A stretch of DNA of 33,696 bases from Candidatus Omnitrophota bacterium (GTDB taxonomy: Bacteria > Omnitrophota > Gorgyraeia > Velamenicoccales > Velamenicoccaceae), in the NCBI GenBank assembly GCA_028717105.1, contig JAQUOM010000003.1:1-33696 (forward strand), read 5' to 3'. Shown in pieces: positions 1 through 8,594 of this stretch (within the stretch, counting starts at the first letter, position 1; each line of letters starts with the position of its first letter). Both the position numbers and the translations under genes were made by a program. The notes under the pieces are model-generated. The model made no database searches and had not been told where the DNA came from. It saw nothing but the letters and a program-made list of their open reading frames with translations.

Positions 1-2
1 TG

Positions 3-128
3 CAGGTTTTCAAGGAGATGCTCGACATCAAGGGCCTGACGGACGACATGAAAAATAAGGTCACGCAGGCCATCCGGCTGATCAATCGCGACGAAGTCGA
101 TGCGGAAAAACAATTGCGGGAAGGATAA
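3..128 (+). CDS. C-terminal fragment of an unidentified protein (partial, runs off left edge)
   Basis: Open frame from the window edge: QVFKEMLDIKGLTDDMKNKVTQAIRLINRDEVDAEKQLREG, stop TAA at 126-128. Too short to assign a family. Confidence 0.55.
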   Translation, partial: QVFKEMLDIKGLTDDMKNKVTQAIRLINRDEVDAEKQLREG

Positions 129-151
129 AACAGCCGACGCCGATAACTCTT

Positions 152-1042
152 TTAGCGGATCTCCGCACGATCACCGGCCAGGATATGATGTTTGTCGGCA
201 AATCCTGCGTGGGTCTCGAGAACGAATTTGGCGGGCCGATCATTCTTAAAAACAGGCGGCATCGCAAGTCCGGAAGGCTGGGCATGGCGCGCCAAACCGA
301 CGACCTTTCCTGAAGCATCCAGCCAGATAATATCTAAGGGGATCTTCGTATTTTTCATCCAGAATCCCCAGAGGCTCTCCTGAGGAAAAACAAAAAGCAT
401 GCCCTGGCCTGCCGGCAGAAACTTGCGATACATCAAACCTCTCTGCCTCTCTTCTTCGGTATCAGCCACTTCAACGCGCACACAAGCGCCGTCTTTAAAA
501 CAAACCCGTGGCATCGCCAACCTCTGGATGACGGAAAATGCAAGACCCAGGCCGATGACAAGAAAGATCAGGCTCCAGACGAACCACCGCTTCGCGGGTT
601 TTTTAACGGGGGCATCCGCAGAGACCCCGTACTGGCGCGCGATCACGCGCACAAGCGTATTGATCAAGTGTTCCGCCTTATAGAAATTGCTCGATTTATC
701 GAAAAATCCATTCACGCCCAATTTATACGCATCCACGCTCATATCTTCTTCACCAAACGCCGAAAGCATGACAACAGGAAGGCGGCTATCAAGTTCCTTG
801 ATCACCCGAAGGGTCTCGATCCCCTCCTGCCGGGGCATCTGGAGATTCAAGAAAACGATCCCGGGTTTCCTGGCCCGGATCATCTCAATGGCCTCTGCCC
901 CGGACATCAAGGCCTCCACCTGATACCCCTGAGAGACAAACCAATAGGTGATCGAATCAAGAAAATCCTTCTCGTCGTCGACGATCATGATGTAAAAATT
1001 ATTCTTGAGATCCTGCGGTTTCTTCGTCGGTTTATTCAGCAC
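152..1042 (-). CDS. Receiver (REC) domain - TM helix - DUF192 fusion protein
   Basis: N-terminal REC fold (MIVDDEKDF...IVFLNLQMP...VVMLSA...GFFDKSS), hydrophobic segment WSLIFLVIGLGLAFSVI, then DUF192 motifs (RGLMYRKFLPAGQGMLFVFP...WMKNTKIPLDIIWLD). Confidence 0.9.
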   Translation of the reverse strand: MLNKPTKKPQDLKNNFYIMIVDDEKDFLDSITYWFVSQGYQVEALMSGAEAIEMIRARKPGIVFLNLQMPRQEGIETLRVIKELDSRLPVVMLSAFGEEDMSVDAYKLGVNGFFDKSSNFYKAEHLINTLVRVIARQYGVSADAPVKKPAKRWFVWSLIFLVIGLGLAFSVIQRLAMPRVCFKDGACVRVEVADTEEERQRGLMYRKFLPAGQGMLFVFPQESLWGFWMKNTKIPLDIIWLDASGKVVGLARHAQPSGLAMPPVFKNDRPAKFVLETHAGFADKHHILAGDRAEIR

Positions 1043-3266
1043 TGTTTTTACCTCCGTGGAATGCCCGAGGGATCACGAAAGTAAACGTACTGCCGTGACC
1101 GACCTGGCTCTCCACCCAGATGTCCCCGCCGTGAAGATTAATGATCTCCTTGGCAATAGATAAGCCCAGTCCCGTCCCGCCCGTACCGACGGGAGAAACA
1201 AGACTGACCTGCTCGAATTTATTAAAGATCCTTTTGAAATCCTTGGGGTCGACGCCTATCCCTGAATCGCTGACCGCGATCTGGGCACACGGTTCCTCGC
1301 AAATCTTGTCCTTGCGGTCAAGGGCTTTTAAGGAAATGTTCACTTCTCCTTTTTTCGGGGTGAACTTCAAGGCGTTACCCACAAGATTCACCATGACTTG
1401 GACCATGCGGTCCTTATCGGCGTTCACCATCACGGGGACCTCCGGCACGTCCTGCCGCACCGTGATCTCCTTGTCCCTGATCCAGCTCGACAGGGACGTC
1501 TTGACTTCCTGGATGACGCCGCGGATGTCAAAAGAAGACGGCAGAAGGACCAGCCTGCCGGCTTCAAGTTTGGACATATCCAAAAGATCGTTGATCAGGC
1601 TGTTGAGACGGGCCAGATTGAGCTTGGAGATCTCCAAGAACCTCTTCTGGTCTTCATTGACCGCCCCCGTCACGCCGCTGTCGATCAACTCCAGAGACTT
1701 CTGGATGGCCACGACCGGCGTGCGCAATTCGTGCGTCACAAGAGACACGAATTGCGACTTGATCTCCTCGATCTGTTTTTCGTGCGTGATATCGCTCAAA
1801 ACCGACACCATGCCGACCGTATCGCCGTTCTCGTTCTCTACGACCGCGGTCGAAGCCCTCAGGACCTTTTTCGTCGTCTCATCCTTGCTGTCCAGCTTGA
1901 TCTCCTTGGTCAGCGCGGCTCCCTTGTCGTGGTCCAGATCCTTGGCGACAGCCAGAAGATGATGGTCCTTGAGGCTCTGCACCAGATACTTGCCTAAAGA
2001 TTCTTTGGCCTGGCTGTCGAGCAGTTTTTCCGCGGCGGGATTCATCATCAGGATGCGGCCTTCCTTATTCACCACGACAACCCCTTCGGCCACATGCCTC
2101 ACGATGGCGTCGGTCCGCTCTTTCTCATCCGCCAGCCGCTTATTGAGGCGCATCAACTCTTCCGTGGCGGTCTTCACGCGCGCCTCAAGTTCCTCGTCAA
2201 ATCGCTCGGAGATCCTCATGAGCCTGCGCAGCTTCTTTTGAGAGACGGCCGTTTCGTCGTCCCGCGCCATTTCCGCCTTCAGCTGCCTGATGAAGTCCTC
2301 GCCCCCCGGGCGCGCCGCCAGATCGCCTGCAAGTCTGGAAACATATTTCTCCTGGCCCCGTTCTTCTCCCAGGATCTCGGCGGCCAGCGCCACGGCCTTC
2401 CCGGGATCGCGTTCAAAAGAAAAGAAAGCGCGCAAGACCATCGCCATCTTGATATCGTCCGCACAGGAATAGATGGCATCCTCAGCCGATGGAAAAACAA
2501 CCCCCATATCCCAGGCGCGTAAGGCGTCGAAGAAACGCTCAAAGACAACAAAAGAACCGGGCTTGCGCTCGAGGACGAACGGCACAACATGCTCGATCAT
2601 CCAAGCGGTCCACTTTTTGAGGACGCCGTCAAAATCCCCGGCCTCTCTGGCAACCTGGACGGCCACCTCGGCCAAACGGCCGGGATCCCCCTCCAGTTTC
2701 TCAAAGACAGCCTCGGGGGCGCATCCCGCATCCGGGGCCTTGCCGGAAAGGAAATCGCGGACATCGACGATAATTTTTTCCGGCCGGCCGCCGTCAGTCT
2801 CCACTCCAAGCCCGGCCGCAACCTGCTCCTGGGCATGCTCAACCAAAACCTTGCGGATTTCAATATGCTGCGAACCGACACGAAAGATATCGGGGGCTTC
2901 GGAAGCCTTCCCGTCCGGTGAAGACGGCCACGCCAGGGCCTTGATGAAATCCGCTAATTCGTTCAAAACCAACCCCTGGGTGAATACCACGCCGCCGAGG
3001 CCGAGCCCCCGGAAACGACGGCATATTTCACGGACCCCCAGGACATCCATCCCCATCGGCTCATCGTTAAGAAGAACAAGGCCCCTCTGGTCGTCCGCCG
3101 AAAAAACAATCTCTTTTTTTTCTCTAAGGATCATATCGACGATGGAAAACGCATTTGTCAGGGTCTCGCGGGACAAGGGATGTTGCGAGGAATACAGCGA
3201 AAGCCTTTTGAAGGCCTGAAAGAAGGACTTGAAAACCTCTCGATATAACGCGGATTTCTCAGACAT
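1032..3266 (-). CDS. Sensor histidine kinase (N-terminal uncharacterised domain, PAS, HisKA, HATPase_c)
   Basis: H-box FVSLVTHELRTPVVAIQKSLELI; N box VNLVGNALKFTPKKG; G boxes DSGIGVDP and GTGGTGLGLSIAKEIINLHGG; PAS-like AIVRHVAEGVVVVNKEGRILMMNPAAEKLL. Overlaps the downstream REC gene by 11 bp. Confidence 0.95.
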   Translation of the reverse strand: MSEKSALYREVFKSFFQAFKRLSLYSSQHPLSRETLTNAFSIVDMILREKKEIVFSADDQRGLVLLNDEPMGMDVLGVREICRRFRGLGLGGVVFTQGLVLNELADFIKALAWPSSPDGKASEAPDIFRVGSQHIEIRKVLVEHAQEQVAAGLGVETDGGRPEKIIVDVRDFLSGKAPDAGCAPEAVFEKLEGDPGRLAEVAVQVAREAGDFDGVLKKWTAWMIEHVVPFVLERKPGSFVVFERFFDALRAWDMGVVFPSAEDAIYSCADDIKMAMVLRAFFSFERDPGKAVALAAEILGEERGQEKYVSRLAGDLAARPGGEDFIRQLKAEMARDDETAVSQKKLRRLMRISERFDEELEARVKTATEELMRLNKRLADEKERTDAIVRHVAEGVVVVNKEGRILMMNPAAEKLLDSQAKESLGKYLVQSLKDHHLLAVAKDLDHDKGAALTKEIKLDSKDETTKKVLRASTAVVENENGDTVGMVSVLSDITHEKQIEEIKSQFVSLVTHELRTPVVAIQKSLELIDSGVTGAVNEDQKRFLEISKLNLARLNSLINDLLDMSKLEAGRLVLLPSSFDIRGVIQEVKTSLSSWIRDKEITVRQDVPEVPVMVNADKDRMVQVMVNLVGNALKFTPKKGEVNISLKALDRKDKICEEPCAQIAVSDSGIGVDPKDFKRIFNKFEQVSLVSPVGTGGTGLGLSIAKEIINLHGGDIWVESQVGHGSTFTFVIPRAFHGGKNSAE

Positions 3267-3376
3267 AAGTCTTATGATTAAAGTTTAGTTCTATCTTATC
3301 CTGCGCATCAAAAAATATCAAGACGAAATAAGGGAAAAAAGAGAACAAAAAAACCGGCCTGACGCGCCCTTTGCTT

Positions 3377-4531
3377 CTAACCGAACGTAAGAGCGTAAAT
3401 CGATAAACCGGGGCCGTCTACTTCGATCTCGATCTTGTGACGGCCATACCCCCGGCCGCAGACAATGCGATAAATATCCTCGCCCGAAATCTTGATGATG
3501 CCGCCTTCCCCCATGTCTTCGCAGGCGTATGACGGATTGATGTATCTGCCGTCCATCTTGATCAGAAGCCGCGCACCCGTCCTCTCTGCCCCTGCGACAA
3601 GATTAACGGATTTGGCGTCATAAATGAGGACGATCTTCCCTCTGGCCGACTCCAGGCGAAGATGATCGGCATCATTGAACCATTCTCCCTCCAGATAGAC
3701 CTGGTTGGGCCGAAGCGTATCGGGCACGGCATAACGGATCGTCTTGCCATAAACAAGCCCTTCGGGGTTACCGAAGTTGCCGCGTGTCGTCTCGGCCCCC
3801 AGATAGATCTCGGGGGTCCCGATCGAACCAAAATCAACGTCCTGGGCCCCACGGGGCTGGACGACAGAACCGGAGGGCATCGCCTCCTGGATATGCAGGA
3901 CGCGGCGCCGCTCTTCTAAAAGGCTGCGGATCGCATCTTCGGTCTTGTCATAATCCCCTTCGCCCACGTGTTTATAGACGATGAAACCGTCGATATCGAT
4001 CAGGTATTTCGTCGGCCAGTAAAGAGTGCCGTAAAGACGCATATTGGCATGGGCGTTATCCTGGATCACGGGATAACGGATACCGGCTTTCCTGACGGCG
4101 GCAACGACATTGTCATACATCTTCTCAAAACCGAATTCCGGGGCATGGACGCCGATGACGAGCAGGCCTTGCGGCCCATACTTGGCGTCCCAGGCGGTCA
4201 AATAAGGCAAGGTTCTTTGACAGTTGATGCAGCTGTAGGTCCAGAAATCGACCAGAATGACCTGTTTTCCGACGGCATCGGAAAGACGGAACGGCTCTGC
4301 ATTGATGGTGCCATCGGGCGAAATAAATTCTTTGGCGCGCTGGTATCTCTTATTCTTTTCCGCGATCCGTTTCCCGGCCGCCCCCGTCACAGCAGGCACC
4401 GCGATCTCCTGGCGGCGGACAACGGACGAAGAAACACGGGGCGTCTCTTTTTGTCTACGGGTTCCCAGAAAATAGATGGCGGTGACGATCACCGCCAGCG
4501 CGACGAACAAAAGAAAAGGTTTCTTCGTCAT
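3377..4531 (-). CDS. TlpA/DipZ-like thioredoxin-fold protein with membrane anchor and C-terminal extension
   Basis: N-terminal TM; VILVDFWTYSCINCQRTLPYLTAWDAKYGPQGLLVIGVHAPEF (CxxC = CINC); YWPTKYLIDIDGFIVYKHVGEG. Adjacent to CcdA. Confidence 0.9.
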   Translation of the reverse strand: MTKKPFLLFVALAVIVTAIYFLGTRRQKETPRVSSSVVRRQEIAVPAVTGAAGKRIAEKNKRYQRAKEFISPDGTINAEPFRLSDAVGKQVILVDFWTYSCINCQRTLPYLTAWDAKYGPQGLLVIGVHAPEFGFEKMYDNVVAAVRKAGIRYPVIQDNAHANMRLYGTLYWPTKYLIDIDGFIVYKHVGEGDYDKTEDAIRSLLEERRRVLHIQEAMPSGSVVQPRGAQDVDFGSIGTPEIYLGAETTRGNFGNPEGLVYGKTIRYAVPDTLRPNQVYLEGEWFNDADHLRLESARGKIVLIYDAKSVNLVAGAERTGARLLIKMDGRYINPSYACEDMGEGGIIKISGEDIYRIVCGRGYGRHKIEIEVDGPGLSIYALTFG

Positions 4532-5244
4532 ATCTGCCTCAGCAGTTCTTCATTCAGGAATGTGCCGCTCACCAGGACCGCCAGTTGATCCGTAAAAACA
4601 AGGATACCCAAAAGGATCAAAAAAACGCCCGTCAATCGATGGATGATCCAGAGATAACGGGCCAGCCTGCCGATCAACTTCGCAGCGAAAGATGCAAAAA
4701 GCCCTGTCAGGAGAAACGGAATGCCCAGCCCGAGAGCGTAACTCAGCAAGAGCCAGAAACTTTCACCCGGACGGTTTGCCGCAAGGGCCAGGATACTTCC
4801 CAGAATGGCTCCGACACAGGGCGTCCAGCTGACGGCAAAAACCGCACCGAACACAAAAGACAAAACATAGGGAGAAAGATGCATCCCGCTTTTTAGCTGG
4901 ACTTTATGCTCCTTTTCGAGCCAGGGGATTTCAAGAAGCCCCAGAAGATGCAAACCAAAAACAATAATGACGGTGCCGCCGAGACGCCCCAGCCACTCTC
5001 TGGCCGTAAACGAAATCTGCTGCAGGATGGTATTGAGCAAAACCCCCAGGAGTGCGAAGACCGCGGCGAAACCCAAAACGAAAAAACAGGAACATAAAAA
5101 AATCCTGAGGCGCCCCTCCATGAACCCCGTCGAAGAAACGCCGGAAAGATACCCCAGAAAACCGGGAATGAGAGGTAAAACGCAGGGATTTAGAAAAGAC
5201 AAGAGGCCCGCACCGAACGCTATGACAAGAGAGATTCTATCCAC
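4528..5244 (-). CDS. ccdA: CcdA-family cytochrome c biogenesis / thiol-disulfide transmembrane protein
   Basis: GAGLLSFLNPCVLPLIPGFLGYLSG...FGAVFAVSWTPCVGAILGSIL; six-TM CcdA pattern with paired NPC and TPC cysteines. 4-bp overlap with the thioredoxin gene. Confidence 0.9.
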   Translation of the reverse strand: MDRISLVIAFGAGLLSFLNPCVLPLIPGFLGYLSGVSSTGFMEGRLRIFLCSCFFVLGFAAVFALLGVLLNTILQQISFTAREWLGRLGGTVIIVFGLHLLGLLEIPWLEKEHKVQLKSGMHLSPYVLSFVFGAVFAVSWTPCVGAILGSILALAANRPGESFWLLLSYALGLGIPFLLTGLFASFAAKLIGRLARYLWIIHRLTGVFLILLGILVFTDQLAVLVSGTFLNEELLRQI

Positions 5245-5320
5245 GATCGTCCTGACGAGTACCCCGGCCGTACCCCTTGGCCGAAAACAAGAAAGACAAA
5301 GGAATGCCAGGGCCCGAAGA

Positions 5321-6250
5321 TTAGTCGCCGTGATGCGTTTCGCTGCTCAAGGGCTCGACGTGCACCACGATATCGCTGACTCCGCAAAATTCTTTTTTGA
5401 TAAGGTCTTCGATTTTAACGGTCAGATCGTGGGCATGGACCAGTTTCATCTGGTCATTCACCAAAACATGAAGATCGATATAGATATCGTCATGACGGCC
5501 GCGGGTCCGGATCTTATGGCATTTCTTGACCTCCGGGATCGCCATGATCAGGCGCTCGATGGCCTGGCGGTCGATCGCCGCCGTATCGCAAAGGACTGCC
5601 GAAGATCGCTTCAAGATCTCGATGCCGGAAAAAGCGATAAACACGGCGATGACCATGGCGACAACGGCGTCCAAAACGGGAAATCCGAGCTTGACGCCGA
5701 CGAAAGCGACGCCGACGGAAAACGAGGTCAAAAGGTCCGCCCGCGTATGCATGGCATCTGCAACCAGGATGTCGCTGCCCAGGACGCGGCCGCGGCGACC
5801 CTCATAAAACATGACGCCCGCGTTCACCACCATGGTCACGCCCAGAACGACAAAACCCCAGACAGTAACTTCCGGGGCCCTCCTGGCCCACAGCCTCTCC
5901 CATCCATCGTGGATCAAGTGCAGACAGATCAAAAACAATAAAAACGCGATCACCAGGGAAGCCAGCGTCTCGTATTTCTTATGGCCGTAAGGATGGTCTT
6001 CATCCTTGGGCTGGCCGGCGATCTTCATGCCCAGCAATCCCACGATATTCGATGCCCCGTCCGCAAACGAATGATAACCGTCGGCCACCATACTGGTGCT
6101 GTTAATCAAATATCCAAAGATGAGTTTCAGGACCGCCACCAGCCAGTTCAAGCCCAGGACCCAAAAGAGGATCCTGCGGACAGCGGCCACATAACCCTTG
6201 GGGCCCCTCGGATCGTGATGCCCGTGATCATGATGTCGATGGATCAGCAT
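5321..6250 (-). CDS. Cation diffusion facilitator (CDF) family transporter
   Basis: His-rich N-terminus HRHHDHGHHDPRG; NSTSMVADGYHSFADGASNIVGLLG; second-site VADAMHTRADLLTS; CDF cytoplasmic C-terminal domain. Confidence 0.9.
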   Translation of the reverse strand: MLIHRHHDHGHHDPRGPKGYVAAVRRILFWVLGLNWLVAVLKLIFGYLINSTSMVADGYHSFADGASNIVGLLGMKIAGQPKDEDHPYGHKKYETLASLVIAFLLFLICLHLIHDGWERLWARRAPEVTVWGFVVLGVTMVVNAGVMFYEGRRGRVLGSDILVADAMHTRADLLTSFSVGVAFVGVKLGFPVLDAVVAMVIAVFIAFSGIEILKRSSAVLCDTAAIDRQAIERLIMAIPEVKKCHKIRTRGRHDDIYIDLHVLVNDQMKLVHAHDLTVKIEDLIKKEFCGVSDIVVHVEPLSSETHHGD

Positions 6251-6253
6251 GGA

Positions 6254-7000
6254 TTACTCCAGCAACAAAAGAAGCGCCATCACCATAACGCCGCAAATAA
6301 TGGACAACAGCTGAAAGATGGAACGGGAAAAACGGATCTCGCGATGAAGTTCCGGAATCAAATCAGACCCCGCCAGATAAATGAAGCCGCCGGCCGTCAA
6401 CGGAAGGGCATAATCTGCGAAATCATTGATATGCGGCCCGATAAGCAGGGCTGTCACCGCGCCCAGAACGGCCACAAGGGCGCACAGGAAATTCATACCG
6501 AGAGCCTTGCGCCTGCTCAAGCCCCCATTCACGAGGATCCCGTAATCCCCTATCTCCTGGGGAATCTCGTGCAGGACGACTGCCAAGGTCGACGTGATAC
6601 CGATCGCGAAACTGACAGAATAGCTGGCCCCGATGATGATACCGTCGATGAAATTATGGAATGCGTCGCCGATAAGATTGAGCCAGACCACGGGCTTGTC
6701 GTGCATATCACAAACCCCCGCATGGCAATGCCGCCAATAGATGAACTTTTCAAGGATGAAAAACAAAAGAATACCTGCGATGACACCGAAAGAAACGCGC
6801 AGGGGTGAAACAGCCTCCTCAAAAGCTTCGGGGAGAATATGGATAAAGACGTCGCCGAAAAGCCCCCCCACGGCAAAACTGACAAGAAAAAGCAGGGCTC
6901 TTTTCAGTCTGCGTTCGTCAATGGCCAGCGCCAGGATACCAACCAAAGAAATAATACTGACAAGAAAAACACTTAATAATGCGTATATCCAAGTTTTCAT
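6254..7000 (-). CDS. ZIP family metal transporter
   Basis: IGDAFHNFIDGIIIGASY and VVLHEIPQEIGDYGILV, the paired TM4/TM5 ZIP metal-site signatures; 8-TM hydropathy. Confidence 0.92.
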   Translation of the reverse strand: MKTWIYALLSVFLVSIISLVGILALAIDERRLKRALLFLVSFAVGGLFGDVFIHILPEAFEEAVSPLRVSFGVIAGILLFFILEKFIYWRHCHAGVCDMHDKPVVWLNLIGDAFHNFIDGIIIGASYSVSFAIGITSTLAVVLHEIPQEIGDYGILVNGGLSRRKALGMNFLCALVAVLGAVTALLIGPHINDFADYALPLTAGGFIYLAGSDLIPELHREIRFSRSIFQLLSIICGVMVMALLLLLE

Positions 7001-7040
7001 AATATCCTTTCCTGCCAGAAGTTATAATTTTTCTCTCTTA

Positions 7041-7069
7041 AGATTAGTCCAAGATGGCTTTTTTGTCAA
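7041..7069 (-). promoter_or_regulatory. Sigma70-type promoter for the ZIP/CDF genes
   Basis: On the minus strand TTGACA - 17 nt - TAATCT, upstream of the ZIP start. Confidence 0.75.
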
Positions 7070-7115
7070 TCAAAAGGGCATATTACTCGGCTGCGGTACT
7101 TCCGGGCGAAAAAAG

Positions 7116-7150
7116 AAAAGCCAGGCATTAAAGGATAATGCCTGGCTTTT
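7116..7150 (-). terminator. Rho-independent terminator downstream of the thi4-like gene
   Basis: Perfect 15-bp inverted repeat AAAAGCCAGGCATTA-AAGGA-TAATGCCTGGCTTTT; minus strand continues TTTTCTTTTTT. Confidence 0.92.
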
Positions 7151-7170
7151 CTCCGAAAGACAAAGATCTT

Positions 7171-8013
7171 TTACCGGCCTCGTCCGGAATTTTCGCTGCA
7201 CAAACATTGGCTGTCACCGGCCGCGATCTTATCCTTAATGAGTCGAGCCACTTTCTTTCCTGAATATAGCATCCCGGAGAACGTCGGCCCCATGCGCGGG
7301 ATGGCAAAAACCGTTGCCACGCTCATGCCGCAGGCATAGAGCCCCGGGTAAACCTCTCCCGTTTTCTCCACGAGGGCATCTTCGGAGCCAACGACATCCA
7401 TGGCCCCGCATTCTCCGAACGACAGAATCCCCCTCTTCTGCAATGCCTGGCAGACGCGCGCGTCATGTCCCGTGGCATCGATAACGGCCTTTGCCTCCAG
7501 GGCCACAGGGTCAACGCAGGTGATGGCCCGCGGCAGGGCCGACACGGCCGCCCAATTGACGACCACGCCTTCCACCCTTCCCTGGCGACAAACCACATCA
7601 TCGCACTTCGTCATGTGAAGAAACTTCACCCCTGCGTCGCACGCCGCGGCGATCAGCTTGGAACAGGCCTCGGGGCCGCGGGCCGCATACAAACCCTCCT
7701 CGATCTTTTTGTATCTGATGCCCATCTCATCAAGCATCTCCTGCCCCGGACTGCGGAACGTCAGCGTGTTCATGAAATAACCGCCGATCCAGAATCCTCC
7801 GCCCAAGTAATTATTACTCTCGACCACCAGGGTCTTCAAGCCGCTCCGCGCCAGGTCCCGCGCTGCCACAAGACCGCTGGGGCCGGCCCCGACGATCACC
7901 ACATCGTTTTCAATATGCCCGTCGAATTCCTGGAAGAATTCAGACGAAATGGCGCGCGTGATACGCGCCTCGTTGATAGGATAAAATGTCATCATGTCCT
8001 CCAAAAGTTTCAA
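7171..8013 (-). CDS. thi4: Thi4-family thiazole synthase (active-site Cys type)
   Basis: VVIVGAGPSGLVAARDLARSGLKTLVVE Rossmann motif; GVVVNWAAV...ITCVDPVALEAKAVIDATGHDA; GLYACGMSVATVFAIPRMGPTFSGML. Preceded by a TPP riboswitch. Confidence 0.9.
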   Translation of the reverse strand: MKLLEDMMTFYPINEARITRAISSEFFQEFDGHIENDVVIVGAGPSGLVAARDLARSGLKTLVVESNNYLGGGFWIGGYFMNTLTFRSPGQEMLDEMGIRYKKIEEGLYAARGPEACSKLIAAACDAGVKFLHMTKCDDVVCRQGRVEGVVVNWAAVSALPRAITCVDPVALEAKAVIDATGHDARVCQALQKRGILSFGECGAMDVVGSEDALVEKTGEVYPGLYACGMSVATVFAIPRMGPTFSGMLYSGKKVARLIKDKIAAGDSQCLCSENSGRGR

Positions 8014-8087
8014 TGAGTGTTTTTGGGTTCTGGCTTTACGCTTTTCGTTTTAAGTTGTTCTACCCCGGCCCGGCTTCCGGCCGGCCA

Positions 8088-8120
8088 AAACAAAACCCCA
8101 CGGCCTTCAATGCCATGGGG
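8088..8120 (-). terminator. Intrinsic terminator between TPP aptamer and thi4 (expression platform)
   Basis: Minus strand CCCCATGGC-attgaag-GCCGTGGGG (9-bp stem with one G-T wobble) followed by TTTTGTTTTGG. Confidence 0.85.
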
Positions 8121-8144
8121 TCAAAACACACCATATCTCATAGA

Positions 8145-8338
8145 CACCTCCCTTCGCTGGCATTACCCAGTCCTGCTTCGCTAAAACGCTTTCGTTTTTA
8201 GCTTCACAGGATTCCTGCGTAGCCGTGCGTGCAAACTGCGCGGCGAAGCAGAAATCAGGTTCATGAGGTCATCCGCTTTTGTCGCCAAGGCCTGCTTGAC
8301 GACACGCGGAACTCTCAGGCCGCTCTACGACCTCCCTC
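8145..8338 (-). ncRNA. TPP riboswitch (THI element), with an insertion in the J4/5-P5 region
   Basis: Minus strand GAGGTC...CCTGAGAG...GACCTCATGAACCTGAT...[83 nt]...CTGGGTAATGCCAGCGAAGGGA matches the conserved CUGAGA, ACCUGAU and CUGG-GUAAUG-CCAGCG-AGGGA blocks of THI elements. P1 was not clearly identified. Confidence 0.85.
8171..8253 (-). repeat. Foldback/palindromic element inside the TPP aptamer
   Basis: Ends are inverted: TCCTGCTTCGC (8171-8181) versus reverse complement of 8243-8253, TTCTGCTTCGC. Internal hairpins GCTAAAACG/CGTTTTTAGC and CAGGA-T-TCCTG. Confidence 0.7.
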
Positions 8339-8402
8339 GATTCAATTGTCGGACCACTGTATCAAAAAATCATATCTCTGTCAAAGCCGCAAACAAGATC
8401 GG

Positions 8403-8594
8403 CTAAACCAATTGTTCGAACAGAATATCCGCCAATTGGGCATGGCGGACCTCATCCCTGAGAACATGACGAAGTTCTTCGATAAGGCGTTCGTCTTCAA
8501 GCAGGGGCATCAACTGCGAAAGAAAAACAATCATTGTTTTTTCTTTGTTGGAGATTGTCTGAAAATATTCCCGGTAATCGGCTTTAGTAAACAT
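8403..8594 (-). CDS. Small two-helix ferritin-like protein B
   Basis: MFTKADYREYFQTISNKEKTMIVFLSQLMPLLEDERLIEELRHVLRDEVRHAQLADILFEQLV; ExxH (EVRH) motif. Start taken at the internal ATG 8592-8594. Confidence 0.6.
   Translation of the reverse strand: MFTKADYREYFQTISNKEKTMIVFLSQLMPLLEDERLIEELRHVLRDEVRHAQLADILFEQLV

Noticed and set aside
1141-1962. Plus-strand 273-aa ORF opposite the histidine kinase, and the other long antisense ORFs (e.g. 2473..3219, 3968..4588, 4967..5941, 5981..6808, 19544..20509, 30672..31643)
   Set aside because: Low-complexity or biased shadow translations of well-supported minus-strand genes; no recognisable domains or RBS.
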